64,000 nt of DNA from Aureimonas glaciei (lineage in GTDB: Bacteria > Pseudomonadota > Alphaproteobacteria > Rhizobiales > Rhizobiaceae): NCBI RefSeq assembly GCF_014643375.1, contig NZ_BMJJ01000010.1:101093-165092 (forward strand), written 5' to 3'. Shown piece after piece: positions 1-8,428 of the stretch; positions within the stretch are counted from its first letter, which is position 1, and each line of letters opens with the position of its first letter. The notes below the pieces were generated by a model, which made no database searches, was not told where the DNA came from, and worked only from the letters and a program-made list of their open reading frames with translations. The translations under genes and the position numbers were made by a program.

Positions 1-144
1 CCCGCCGAGCCGCTCGACATGCGAGGCGTCGATGGCGATGGCCTCGCCGCGGGCGGCGACGAAGCGCTCGGCGAGCGGGCCGGCCGCCGTGAGGTCGAGA
101 TGGGCCGGCAGGTCGATGACCAGGGCGTCGATATTGTCGTTCAT
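1..144 (-). CDS. STAS-domain protein, CheS-like (partial, C-terminus outside window)
   Basis: Only the first 48 residues are visible. They start MNDNIDALVIDLPAHLDL and run through a beta strand, a helix (AAGPLAERFVAA) and the IAIDASHVERLGG segment typical of the STAS/SpoIIAA fold. The ATG is preceded by a purine-rich GGAAGGAAAG sequence. It lies 58 bases downstream of a CheA N-terminal-type protein on the same strand. Small STAS proteins (CheS) occur in rhizobial che operons, where CheS assists CheA-dependent removal of phosphate from CheY1. That role is inferred here from position and fold. The rest of the gene and the rest of the operon are beyond base 1. Confidence 0.7.
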   Translation of the reverse strand, partial: MNDNIDALVIDLPAHLDLTAAGPLAERFVAARGEAIAIDASHVERLGG

Positions 145-202
145 CAGACTTTCCTTCCGCCCTCTTCGGGGCGCGGCGTGGCCGGCTGCGGCATCGATCG
201 GG

Positions 203-1024
203 TTATTCCGCGGCCTTGAGCCGCTCGAACAGGGCGGCAATTTCCGGGTCCAGGATTTCCGTTTCCGGCTCCTGTGCGCCGTCGCCGTCGGCCAGCCGTT
301 CGAGCGCCAGATCGCAATCGAACTCGGCGAAGTCGAAGATTTCGCGGATCGCATCCTCGCCGGACTGCGTGGTCAACTCGATCGTCCAGGACAGGAAGGC
401 CCCCTCCGGGACGAGCGCGTCGAGGAGCGGCGTGGCGCTGGTATCGCAGAACACGTCGCCCGAGCCGAGCGCGAGGCACTCCCGGATCAGCCGGGCGCTC
501 TCATTGGCATTGGCGTAGAGCTCCGGCCGGGGCGTGAAGGTGATGCGGAACTGCTTTTCGCCGCCGTCGAAGAGGTTGCCGAAATCCACGGCGACGGGCG
601 TGAAGCCGAGGTCCACCTCAGCTTCACTTTCGGCCTCCGGCTCGTCCTCGACCTCCGCCTCGGCGCCCGGGATCAGCGCCCGCAGCTCGGAATAGACGCC
701 CTCCTGCTCGCGCGACACGGCGACGAGATCAGCCAGAACGCCGGCGGCGCGGCGCAGCAGCGATAGGACCGGCGCCTCGAGCGCCAGACGGTCCGACCGG
801 ATCTCGTTGAGGACGCCCTCGAAGGTCCGCGAGAAGCGGACCAGTTCCTTGAGGTGAAAGGCGCCGGCGCCGCCCTTGATCGAATGGACGGCGCGAAAGA
901 CCCGCCCGACGGTCTCGCCGTCGTGGGCGCCGCTTTCCAGCGCGCCCAGTCCCGACTCCAGTTCGACCAGTTGCTCGGCGCATTCCTCGAAGAAGGTCTG
1001 CCTGATTTCCGTCATCGCGCTCAA
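203..1024 (-). CDS. CheA N-terminal-type Hpt protein without a kinase domain
   Basis: A 273-residue protein. Residues 1-110 form a histidine phosphotransfer (Hpt/P1) domain with the phospho-accepting His at about 47 in HSIKGGAGAF. An acidic linker (about 122-140) follows, then a domain (about 150-255) that resembles the region after P1 in rhizobial CheA (FRITFTPRPELYANANES, FCDTSATPLLDAL, AIREIFDFAEFDCDL). It then stops cleanly, without the dimerisation, ATPase and CheW-like domains that make CheA about 700 residues. A ribosome site and a new gene follow at once, so this reads as a stand-alone gene rather than a recent frameshift. It is probably a phosphotransfer or docking partner in the chemotaxis pathway. 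A second start at codon 4 (position 1015) is equally possible. Confidence 0.8.
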   Translation of the reverse strand: MSAMTEIRQTFFEECAEQLVELESGLGALESGAHDGETVGRVFRAVHSIKGGAGAFHLKELVRFSRTFEGVLNEIRSDRLALEAPVLSLLRRAAGVLADLVAVSREQEGVYSELRALIPGAEAEVEDEPEAESEAEVDLGFTPVAVDFGNLFDGGEKQFRITFTPRPELYANANESARLIRECLALGSGDVFCDTSATPLLDALVPEGAFLSWTIELTTQSGEDAIREIFDFAEFDCDLALERLADGDGAQEPETEILDPEIAALFERLKAAE

Positions 1025-1694
1025 TGCACTACCCCCACTCCCAGATGCGGCACTCCGCGCCTGGTTCCCATCCTGATTTCAGCCACTGTCGGCGCATCCG
1101 TTGTCGATGCTGCCGGTCCTTCGCTCCGTCCGCCGCCGCATCGGCGGAGCCGAGAAGCGTGCCGCCAGAAGCCGTCGAGGCGCATGATTCGCCAGCGGAC
1201 GAAGGCGTCGCCCGGACCAGCCTTTTGCTTTGCGGTCCGGCGCGGGCGGACTGACAAGGGCCGCCGCTCTGTAACAAATCCTTACCAATGTACTGCAGGA
1301 GCCAAGTCAATCGCCGTCGCTCCGATCTGTCTCGACCATAGGAAGGGAGTCCCTAATTTTTTAGTCTATGGCACTACCACCGAATCAGCACCGCCGGCTT
1401 GCGGTTTGGGGCCACGGGCGCGTTCCGGGGCGGCGTTTCGGTCAGCGTGCCGAGGGTGTGATGGCATGCCGCACGCCGCGCCGGCCGCTCTCCGCCCAAG
1501 CATAGAACGCTGGTATTGTTGCTATCCCTAAGCAATCATCATGAGATTTCCGTTGATTCATGATAAAATACCGCGGGTCTTTGTTTAGAATCGTTATAAT
1601 TCGATAAAATGTAATTTGACACTGCTGATCATGTTTGCGACCACGGCCGGACCTGGCCGTCCCCCCGGGGAAGGCGCTTGCTCCGAGGTTTGCC
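1025..1694. promoter_or_regulatory. Intergenic control region between the chemotaxis and iron-transport operons
   Basis: 670 bases with no credible gene. The stretch from about 1320 to 1640 is much more AT-rich than its surroundings, as expected for divergent promoters. A TTGACT-like -35 for the leftward chemotaxis operon can be read on the minus strand at 1305-1310, with only a weak -10 (TGGTAA, 1282-1287). An imperfect inverted repeat CCATAG (1336-1341) / CTATGG (1366-1371) encloses an AGGGAGTCCCT palindrome and a T-run; its role is unknown. The iron box at 1617-1631 is listed separately. Confidence 0.5.
1617..1631 (+). promoter_or_regulatory. Candidate iron box (TGA-N9-TCA) upstream of fbpA
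   Basis: The sequence TGACACTGCTGATCA fits the TGA-N9-TCA iron-responsive operator bound by RirA, the iron regulator of Rhizobiales. It lies 64 bases before the fbpA start and overlaps a TTGACA -35-like hexamer (1616-1621), a suitable place for repression when iron is plentiful. A TTTAGAA sequence at about 1584-1590, reminiscent of an Irr half-site, lies just upstream. The match is by eye; the consensus is short and could occur by chance. Confidence 0.55.
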
Positions 1695-2711
1695 ATGAAG
1701 AAATCCTTTGCCCGCATCGTCAGCCTGGCGGTCCTCGCCGTCGCGGTCGGTTCGGTTGCCGCGCGCGCCCAGGACGCCGCCAAGGGCAGCATCGTCGTCT
1801 ACAACGCCCAGCACGAGAGCCTGACCAAGGAGTGGGCGGAAGGCTTCACCCGCGACACCGGCATCGAGGTGACGCTGCGCAAGGGCAGCGACATGGAATT
1901 TGCCAACCAGCTGGTGCAGGAAGGGGCGGCCTCGCCCGCCGACGTGTTCCTGACGGAAAACTCGCCGGCATTGGCGCTGGTCGACAAGGCCGGACTGTTC
2001 GCGCCGCTCTCGGAGGCGACGCTGGCCGAGGTCCCCGCCGACCGACGCCCCAGCAACGGCCACTGGATCGGCATCGCCGCGCGCTCGACGGTCTTCGCCT
2101 ATGACAAGACCAAGCTTTCGGAAAAAGACCTGCCGGCCTCGATCATGGATCTCGCCAAGCCGGAATGGCAGGGCCGCTGGGCCGCCTCGCCCTCGGGCGC
2201 CGATTTCCAGGCGATCGTCAGCGCCATGCTGGCGCTGAAGGGCGAGGACGAGACCCGGGCCTGGCTGACGGCGATGAAGGCCAACGCCACCCCCTACAAG
2301 GGCAACAGCACGGCGATGAAGGCGGTCAATGCCGGCCAGATCGAAGGCGCGGTGATCTATCACTACTACTACTTCGGTGATCAGGCGAAGACCGGCGAGA
2401 ACAGCCAAAACGTCGCGCTGCACTATTTCCGCGGCCAAGATCCCGGCGCCTTCGTCAGCCTCTCGGGCGCCGGCGTCCTGAAGACGAGCGCCAACCCTGC
2501 CGCCGCCGAAGCCTTCGTCAAATGGGTGGCCGGCCAGGGCGGGCAGGCGGTGCTGAAGGACGGGACCTCTTTCGAATACGCGGTCGGCAAGGACGCGGCG
2601 TCGAACGCCGCGCTGGTTCCGCTGGCCGAGTTGGACGCGCCGCGCGTCGTTCCCGACACGCTCGACAATGCCAAGGTGACCGACCTGATGACCGAAGCGG
2701 GCCTGCTGTAA
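1695..2711 (+). CDS. fbpA: Ferric iron ABC transporter, substrate-binding protein
   Basis: A 338-residue periplasmic ferric-binding protein of the FbpA/AfuA family. The ATG at 1695 is chosen because it follows a CGAGG ribosome site and opens directly into a signal peptide (MKKSFARIVSLAVLAVAV, cleavage near ARAQ-DA); longer in-frame starts have no such signal. The mature protein shows the family opening IVVYNAQHESLTKEWAEGF and the HYYYF tyrosine cluster that supplies Fe(III) ligands in FbpA. It delivers iron to the FbpB/FbpC importer encoded next. A hairpin separates it from fbpB, which fits higher expression of the binding protein than of the membrane parts. The TGA-N9-TCA box upstream suggests iron repression. 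Confidence 0.93.
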   Translation: MKKSFARIVSLAVLAVAVGSVAARAQDAAKGSIVVYNAQHESLTKEWAEGFTRDTGIEVTLRKGSDMEFANQLVQEGAASPADVFLTENSPALALVDKAGLFAPLSEATLAEVPADRRPSNGHWIGIAARSTVFAYDKTKLSEKDLPASIMDLAKPEWQGRWAASPSGADFQAIVSAMLALKGEDETRAWLTAMKANATPYKGNSTAMKAVNAGQIEGAVIYHYYYFGDQAKTGENSQNVALHYFRGQDPGAFVSLSGAGVLKTSANPAAAEAFVKWVAGQGGQAVLKDGTSFEYAVGKDAASNAALVPLAELDAPRVVPDTLDNAKVTDLMTEAGLL

Positions 2712-2721
2712 ACTTCGCCCG

Positions 2722-2741
2722 GGGTCCTTTATGAAGGGCCC
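2722..2741 (+). terminator. Intra-operon hairpin between fbpA and fbpB
   Basis: An 8-bp stem (GGGTCCTT with AAGGGCCC, one G-U pair) closes a four-base TATG loop eleven bases after the fbpA stop codon. No U-run follows. Hairpins here typically stabilise or partly terminate the upstream message, giving more binding protein than permease; this role is inferred. Confidence 0.5.
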
Positions 2742-2768
2742 ATCGACACCCTGCGCGCCAGACGCGGG

Positions 2769-4385
2769 GTGTTCTCCGTCGAGACCCTCATGACGTCCAT
2801 CGCCCAGCCCCTTGCCGACGACCGCCGGTCCGCCCCTGGCCTGCCCGCGCCGAAATTGCGACGCCTGCGGGCTGCCGGCCTGCCGCTGCAGGCCGTGGCG
2901 ATGGCGGTGTCGCTGCTGGCGCTGGTGCCGCTCGGCTTCGTGATCGTCGTCGCGGTCCAGAGCGGGTGGGACACGGTGGTCTCCCTGGTGTTCCGGGGAC
3001 GGGTCGGGGAACTCCTCGTCAACACGCTCCTGCTCGAGCTCTGCACGCTGCCGCCGACCATCGTCCTCGCCGTGGCGCTGGCCTGGCTGACCGAGCGCAC
3101 CGACCTGCCGGGCGGGCGGCTGTGGACTTGGCTGGCGGTGACGCCGCTCGCCGTCCCCGCTTTCGTCCACAGCTATGCCTGGATCAGCGTCGCGCCGGGC
3201 ATGCACGGCCTCGGCGCGGCGACGCTGGTCTCGATGCTGGCCTATTTTCCCTTCCTCTTCCTGCCGGTCGCCGGTCAGCTGCGGCGGCTCGATCCGGCGC
3301 TGGAGGATGCGGCCGCGGCCCTCGGGCAGGGCCCCTTTCAGGTCTTCTTCCGCGTCGTGCTGCCTCAGCTCAGGCTCGCCATCTGGGGCGGTGCGCTGCT
3401 CGTCGGCATCCATCTCCTGGCCGAGTACGGCCTCTATGTGATGATCCGCTTCGACACCTTCACCACCGCGATCGTCGACCAGTTCCAGTCGGCCTTCAAC
3501 GGGCCGGCGGCGAACATGATGGCGGGCGTGCTCGTCTTGTCCTGCCTCGTCCTCATCGCCCTGGAGCGCGCGGCGCGCGGCAGCGAGCGCTATGCCCGCG
3601 TCGGGTCGGGCGCCCCGCGCCGGCGTCCCCGCCAGCGCCTGGGACGGGCGACGCTGCCGGCGCTCGCTCTGCACGGCAGCATTGCGGCACTGTCGCTCGG
3701 CGTGCCGGCCTATACCCTCGGCCGCTGGCTCTGGCTCGGCGGGGCTGAGGCCTGGCTGACGGGCGAGGTCGCTGCCGCCCTCGGCACGACGCTGGCGCTG
3801 GCCTTTGCCGGCGCGCTGGTGACGACCCTCCTCGTCGTTCCCATGGCCTGGCTGTCGGTGCGCGCGCCGAGCCGCCTGCAACGCGCCCTCGAGGCGTGCC
3901 ATTACTATGTCGGCTCGCTGCCGGGCGTCGTCGTGGCGCTGGCGCTGGTCACCATCACCGTCCGCATCGCCCTGCCGCTCTACCAGACGACGGCGACGCT
4001 CCTCGCCGCCTATGCGCTGATGTTCCTGCCGCGGGCCCTGGTCGGGCTTCGCGCGAGCATCGCGCAGGCGCCCGTCGAGCTCGAGCAGGCGGCGATGGCG
4101 CTCGGGCGCTCGCCCTTCGCCGCGCTCTGGCAGGTGACGCTCCGCCTCGCGGCGCCGGGTGCGGCGGCCGCCTTTGCGCTCGTAGCCCTCGGCATCACCA
4201 CCGAGCTGACCGCGACCTTGATGCTCTCGCCGAACGGCACGACGACGCTCGCCACGCAGTTCTGGGCCCGGACCAGCGAGATCGACTACGTCGCCGCGGC
4301 GCCCTACGCCTTTCTGATGGTGCTGTCGTCGCTGCCGCTGACGCTGCTGCTCCAGGCGCAACTGAAAAGGAGCGGCAGACGATGA
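2769..4385 (+). CDS. fbpB: Ferric iron ABC transporter, fused two-domain permease
   Basis: A 538-residue inner-membrane permease of FbpB type, with two binding-protein-dependent permease domains in one chain (about 60-260 and 340-530). Each half has the cytoplasmic EAA loop that docks on the ATPase: [20 protein letters not shown] in the first and [20 protein letters not shown] in the second. About twelve membrane segments are visible. The listed start is a GTG; an ATG at 2790 ([11 protein letters not shown]) is at least as likely, since the N-terminus is not conserved in this family. The last four bases overlap the fbpC start (ATGA), so the two are translationally coupled. Confidence 0.92.
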   Translation: MFSVETLMTSIAQPLADDRRSAPGLPAPKLRRLRAAGLPLQAVAMAVSLLALVPLGFVIVVAVQSGWDTVVSLVFRGRVGELLVNTLLLELCTLPPTIVLAVALAWLTERTDLPGGRLWTWLAVTPLAVPAFVHSYAWISVAPGMHGLGAATLVSMLAYFPFLFLPVAGQLRRLDPALEDAAAALGQGPFQVFFRVVLPQLRLAIWGGALLVGIHLLAEYGLYVMIRFDTFTTAIVDQFQSAFNGPAANMMAGVLVLSCLVLIALERAARGSERYARVGSGAPRRRPRQRLGRATLPALALHGSIAALSLGVPAYTLGRWLWLGGAEAWLTGEVAAALGTTLALAFAGALVTTLLVVPMAWLSVRAPSRLQRALEACHYYVGSLPGVVVALALVTITVRIALPLYQTTATLLAAYALMFLPRALVGLRASIAQAPVELEQAAMALGRSPFAALWQVTLRLAAPGAAAAFALVALGITTELTATLMLSPNGTTTLATQFWARTSEIDYVAAAPYAFLMVLSSLPLTLLLQAQLKRSGRR

Positions 4386-5479
4386 GCTTTCTGCGCCTCG
4401 AATCCGTCACCCGTCGCTTCGGCACGGTCACCGCCCTCGACGGCATCGACCTCGACATCCCCAAGGGAACGCGGACGGCGATCGTCGGACCCTCGGGCTC
4501 GGGCAAGAGCACGCTGCTGAACCTCGTCGCCGGCTTCGACGCGCCCGACAGCGGCCGCATCCTTCTGGACGGCGAATGCCTCGCCGACGGGCGGCGCGTC
4601 GTGCCGGCGCACCGGCGCGCCATCGGCGTGGTGTCGCAGGACGGCGCGCTGTTTCCGCATCTCGACGTCGAGGCCAATATCGGCTTCGGCCTGCCGCGGC
4701 GGGCCGCCGACCGGCAGACGACGATCACGGGCCTGATGGACCTCGTCGAGCTCGACCGCTCCATGCTCTCGCGCCGGCCGCACCAGCTGTCGGGCGGCCA
4801 GCAGCAGCGCGTGGCGCTGGCGCGGGCGCTGGCCCGCAAGCCGCGGCTGATGCTGCTCGACGAGCCGTTCTCGGCCCTCGACGCCGGCCTGCGCGAGGCG
4901 ATGCGGGCGGCGGTCGTCGCCGTGCTCGAAAAGGCCGGCGTCGCTTCGCTGCTGGTGACGCACGACCAGGCCGAGGCGCTGTCCTTCGCCGATCAGGTGG
5001 CGGTGCTGCGGGAGGGACGTCTCGTTCAGTACGGTCAGCCGCGCGCCCTCTATTTCGCGCCGGCGGACCCGGTCACCGCCGGCTTTCTCGGCGACGCGAT
5101 CATCCTGCCGGCGACGGTCACCGATGGCTGGGCGGATTGCCCGATGGGACGGGTGCGCACCGATACCGGCGGCCGACGCGGCGCGGCCGAGATCATGCTG
5201 CGGCCCGAGCAGATCCGGCTTTCACCGCTCCCTCCGGCGATCGCCGCCGGAGACAGGCCGGAGGTATGCCGGGCGCGCATCGAGGCCGTGGCCTTCGGCG
5301 GCTCGCTCTGCACCGTCTCGCTCGCGCTCGCTGGCAACGACGGCGTGGTGCCGGCCGGCGCGCGCGTCTACCGCGTCAAGGTGCTGAGCGTCCAGGCGCC
5401 GCTGGCCGGCGAAAGCGTCGCCTTGCATCTCGAAGGCGTCGCGCATCTGTTCCAGCCGGACCGTGCCGTCGCGGTCTGA
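4382..5479 (+). CDS. fbpC: Ferric iron ABC transporter, ATP-binding protein
   Basis: A 365-residue ABC ATPase. It has Walker [10 protein letters not shown] (36-44), signature LSGGQQQR, Walker B LMLLDEP followed by the D-loop SALD, and the H-loop VTHDQ. A C-terminal TOBE-like region (about 240-365) is typical of FbpC/CysA-class importers. It powers iron import through FbpB. Its ATG overlaps the fbpB stop by four bases, which fixes the start. It ends eleven bases before the convergent stop of nagA, with no clear terminator between them. Confidence 0.92.
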   Translation: MSFLRLESVTRRFGTVTALDGIDLDIPKGTRTAIVGPSGSGKSTLLNLVAGFDAPDSGRILLDGECLADGRRVVPAHRRAIGVVSQDGALFPHLDVEANIGFGLPRRAADRQTTITGLMDLVELDRSMLSRRPHQLSGGQQQRVALARALARKPRLMLLDEPFSALDAGLREAMRAAVVAVLEKAGVASLLVTHDQAEALSFADQVAVLREGRLVQYGQPRALYFAPADPVTAGFLGDAIILPATVTDGWADCPMGRVRTDTGGRRGAAEIMLRPEQIRLSPLPPAIAAGDRPEVCRARIEAVAFGGSLCTVSLALAGNDGVVPAGARVYRVKVLSVQAPLAGESVALHLEGVAHLFQPDRAVAV

Positions 5480-5489
5480 CGGGCTTCCC

Positions 5490-6644
5490 TCACGCTTCCA
5501 GCGCCGCTGGCCTTCCGCCGATCCAGACGCCGGCGACGTCGCGCGCGGCATCGAGATGCACGATGTCGGCGCGCCAGCCGGCCGCCAGACGGCCGCGCTC
5601 CTTTTCCAGGCCGAGATACTCCGCCGGATAGAGCGAGGCCATGCGCAGCGCCTCGTCGAAGCCGACCCCGACGGTCTCGGCGAGATAGCGCACCGCGCCG
5701 ATCATGGTGAGATCGGAGCCCGCGAGCGTCCCGTCCTCCAGCGTCAGCCGGCCCGCGCGCCGCTCGACCCGCCGGCCGCCGAGGTGGAAGACGTCGTCAT
5801 CGACGCCAACCGTCGGCATCGCGTCGGTGATCGCCATCAGCCTGCCCGGTCCGGTCTTGGCGCGCAGCGCCAGCGCGATGGCGGCGGGATGGACGTGGTG
5901 GCCGTCGGCGATGATGCCGCACCAGACCGCGCCGTTCGCCAGCGTCGCACCGACGAGGCCGGGCTGGCGGTGGCCGAGCTGGCTCATGGCGTTGAAGAGA
6001 TGCGTGACGCCGCCGGCGCCGGCCGCGAAGGCGGCCTCGGCGGTGTCGAAATCGGTGTCGGTGTGCCCCAGCGAGACATGGATGCCGGCGGACGCCAGCC
6101 GGGCGATCTGCCCGGCCGTGACGCTTTCCGGCGCGACGGTGAGGAGGAGGGGGCGGATCGTCGTGGCGACCAGCGCCGCGAGATCGTCCTCGGTCATCGC
6201 GCGGATCAGAGCGGGATCATGCGCCCCCTTGCGGGCGAGCGACAGGAACGGCCCCTCGACATGCACGCCGAGACAGCCCGGCACGCCCTTCGCCACCGCC
6301 TCGGTCGCTGCCGCGATCGCAGCGTAGGTCACGTCGGGCCGGTCGGTGATGACCGTCGGCAGCAGTGCCGTCGAGCCGAAGCGGGCGTGCGCGGCGCAGA
6401 TCGCGGCGATCCCCTCCACATCAGGGGACTCGTTGAACAGCACGCCGCCACCGCCATTCACCTGGATGTCGATAAAGCCGGGCGCCAGGAGGCCGCCGGC
6501 CAGCGCCACGCGCTCGATGTCCGCCTTCAGACGGTCGGCCGGCAGGACGGCTTCGATCCGGGCGCCGTCGACGACCAGCGCGTGCGCCGCCAGCCGCTTC
6601 TCGCCGTCGAAGATCTCGGCGCCGACGAGGGCGAAGCGGGCCAT
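5490..6644 (-). CDS. nagA: N-acetylglucosamine-6-phosphate deacetylase
   Basis: A 384-residue amidohydrolase that converts GlcNAc-6-P to glucosamine-6-P and acetate. Visible family features are APGFIDIQVNGGGG (about 54-67), HVEGPF with the metal-ligand Glu at about 130, the LGHTDTDFD and THLFNAM histidines, and the catalytic Asp in ITDAMPTVG. Length is normal for the family. Its ATG overlaps the stop codon of the upstream SIS-domain gene. It is the last gene of the leftward set kinase-gntR-SIS-nagA, and its product is the substrate of that SIS protein. Confidence 0.93.
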   Translation of the reverse strand: MARFALVGAEIFDGEKRLAAHALVVDGARIEAVLPADRLKADIERVALAGGLLAPGFIDIQVNGGGGVLFNESPDVEGIAAICAAHARFGSTALLPTVITDRPDVTYAAIAAATEAVAKGVPGCLGVHVEGPFLSLARKGAHDPALIRAMTEDDLAALVATTIRPLLLTVAPESVTAGQIARLASAGIHVSLGHTDTDFDTAEAAFAAGAGGVTHLFNAMSQLGHRQPGLVGATLANGAVWCGIIADGHHVHPAAIALALRAKTGPGRLMAITDAMPTVGVDDDVFHLGGRRVERRAGRLTLEDGTLAGSDLTMIGAVRYLAETVGVGFDEALRMASLYPAEYLGLEKERGRLAAGWRADIVHLDAARDVAGVWIGGRPAALEA

Positions 6645-7675
6645 CAGACCGTCTCCGTGACCTTGGAAAGGCCCCGCGGCACGTCCGGGTCGAGGCCGCG
6701 CGCCCGCGCCACTTCCTCGATGAAGCCGTAGAAGGAAACCAGCATGGCGAGCGGGGCGGTCAAGGGATGGCCGGTCGCCACCGTCGGCAGGCGCGTGCCG
6801 GCCAGGCCCTCGCCGGCGACGAAGAGATGGGCGCCCTTGGCGTTCAGCCTTGTGCCGAGTTCGACGAGGCTGGGGAGGGCGGCGTCGTTCGGCGCGAAGA
6901 CGAAGACGGGAAAGCCGCCATCGACAAGGGAGACCGGACCGTGCAGCAGTTCGGCGCCGGAATAGGCCTCGGCATGGATCAGCGAGGTCTCCTTGAACTT
7001 CAGCGCCGCCTCGGCCGCCACCGCATGGCCGACGCCGCGGCCGAGCGTATAGAGCGAGCCCGCCCCACGGGCGGCCGCGAGGGCGGGCGACCAGTCTTGC
7101 TGCAGCGCTTCCTCGAGCTGGTCGGGCAGCCGCTGCAACGCCGCGGAGAGGGCGGCATCCTCGGTCCAGGCGGCGAGCACCTCGAGGGAGGCCGCGACCG
7201 ACACGATGAAGGATTTCGTGGCAGCGACGCTGTGCTCCTGGCCGGCGGCCAGTGGTACGACATGATCGGCGGCCGCCTCGAGCGGGGATCCCGGCACGTT
7301 GACGAGCGCGACCGTGCGGGCACCGCCCTGCCTTGCGGCGGCCAGCATGGAGACGATGTCGGGGCTGCGGCCCGACTGCGAGATGGCGAGCGCCGCGGCG
7401 CCCGCAAGCCGCAGCTTCGCGCCGTAGATCGAGACCACCGAGGGTCCGAGCGAGGCGACGGGAATGCCGGTGGAAATTTCCGCGGCATATTTGAAGTAGG
7501 ACGCCGCATGGTCGGAAGAGCCGCGGGCGATGGTGACGAGGACAGGGGGCGCGAGCTGGCGCAGGGCGTCTCCCGCCGCCTGCATGGCGCCGCCCGACTG
7601 CGCCAGAAGCCGGCGCAGCGCCGCGGGGGTTTCGTTAATCTCGCGGCGCATGAAGCTCTTGGTAGCAGGGGGCAT
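6644..7675 (-). CDS. SIS-domain glucosamine-6-phosphate deaminase (NagB-II type)
   Basis: A 343-residue protein with two sugar-isomerase (SIS) domains, equivalent to the isomerase half of GlmS but without its glutaminase domain. Motifs include TIARGSSDHAASYFKY (about 49-64), ISQSGRSPDIV (about 98-108) and KFKETSLIHAEAYSGAELLHGP, a region conserved in GlmS/AgaS/NagB-II proteins. Next to nagA the likely reaction is glucosamine-6-P to fructose-6-P plus ammonia, in place of the unrelated NagB-I, which is not seen in the window. An AgaS-like galactosamine-6-P deaminase is the alternative. It is coupled to nagA by a four-base overlap and follows the GntR gene closely. Confidence 0.85.
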   Translation of the reverse strand: MPPATKSFMRREINETPAALRRLLAQSGGAMQAAGDALRQLAPPVLVTIARGSSDHAASYFKYAAEISTGIPVASLGPSVVSIYGAKLRLAGAAALAISQSGRSPDIVSMLAAARQGGARTVALVNVPGSPLEAAADHVVPLAAGQEHSVAATKSFIVSVAASLEVLAAWTEDAALSAALQRLPDQLEEALQQDWSPALAAARGAGSLYTLGRGVGHAVAAEAALKFKETSLIHAEAYSGAELLHGPVSLVDGGFPVFVFAPNDAALPSLVELGTRLNAKGAHLFVAGEGLAGTRLPTVATGHPLTAPLAMLVSFYGFIEEVARARGLDPDVPRGLSKVTETV

Positions 7676-7684
7676 GACCAGCTT

Positions 7685-8428
7685 TCAGATCGTGAGTTCG
7701 GCGACGAAGTCGTAGGCGTCGCCGCGATAAAGCGAACGGGTGAATTCGACCGCCCTGTCCTGCGCGTCGAAGCACAGGCGCAGGATCGACAGCGCCGCGG
7801 CGCCGGCCTCGAGGCCGAGCAGCGCGGCATCCTCGGGCCCGAGATTGGCGGCGGTCATGCGCTGCAGGGCGCGGACCGGGCGGTGGCCGACGGCCTGCAT
7901 CGCGGCGTAGAGCGAGGTGTCGACCGCCTCCGCATCCGGAAGGACCGACGCCGGCACCACGGCGCGTTCGATCGCCATCGGCCGGCTGTTGGCAAGGCGC
8001 AGCCGGAACAGCCGCGCCACCTGTTCGCCGGGCGACAGGCGCAGCTGCATGGCTTCGTCAGGATTGACCGTGCCGACCGACCGCTCCAGCCAGCGCGAAG
8101 AGGTGAAAGAGCCGCGGCTCTCCATGTCCTCGGTGAAGGATTTCAGGTGCGAAAGGCCCATCTGCACGCGCGTCGCCGCCTCGGCGACGAAATTGCCGGA
8201 ACCGTGGCGCTGGCGGATGACGCCGTCGGCGACGAGCGCCTGGATCGCCTTGCGGACCGTCACCCGGGAAATGCCGATGCCGGTGGCGATGTCGCGCTCG
8301 GCCGGCAGCGCTTCGTTCGGCCTGAGACGACCGTCGGCGACGGCGCGGCGAATGCCGTCCTGCAACCGTCGATACAGCGGCCCGCCGAGGCCGGGCGCGA
8401 GAAATCCCTGGTCGAAGACGGCGCTCAT
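7685..8428 (-). CDS. GntR-family transcriptional regulator (HutC/UTRA type), probable amino-sugar repressor
   Basis: A 247-residue regulator. Residues about 13-82 form the winged helix (ALPAERDIATGIGISRVTVR, then GVIRQRHGSGNFV). Residues about 95-240 form a UTRA effector-binding domain (SRWLERSVGT, LFRLRLANSRPMAIERAVVP). NagR/DasR-type members of this family sense GlcN-6-P or GlcNAc-6-P. Its place among nagA, a SIS deaminase, an amino-sugar kinase and murQ makes that effector class likely. Its start overlaps the kinase stop by four bases. Candidate operators with repeated TTTGGTA lie upstream of the kinase gene. Confidence 0.87.
   Translation of the reverse strand: MSAVFDQGFLAPGLGGPLYRRLQDGIRRAVADGRLRPNEALPAERDIATGIGISRVTVRKAIQALVADGVIRQRHGSGNFVAEAATRVQMGLSHLKSFTEDMESRGSFTSSRWLERSVGTVNPDEAMQLRLSPGEQVARLFRLRLANSRPMAIERAVVPASVLPDAEAVDTSLYAAMQAVGHRPVRALQRMTAANLGPEDAALLGLEAGAAALSILRLCFDAQDRAVEFTRSLYRGDAYDFVAELTI

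Noticed and set aside
1629-4361. 910-codon minus-strand open frame opposite fbpA and fbpB
   Set aside because: Arg/Gly/Glu/Gln-rich composition and no motif; it mirrors strongly supported fbpA and fbpB on the plus strand and is a product of high GC.
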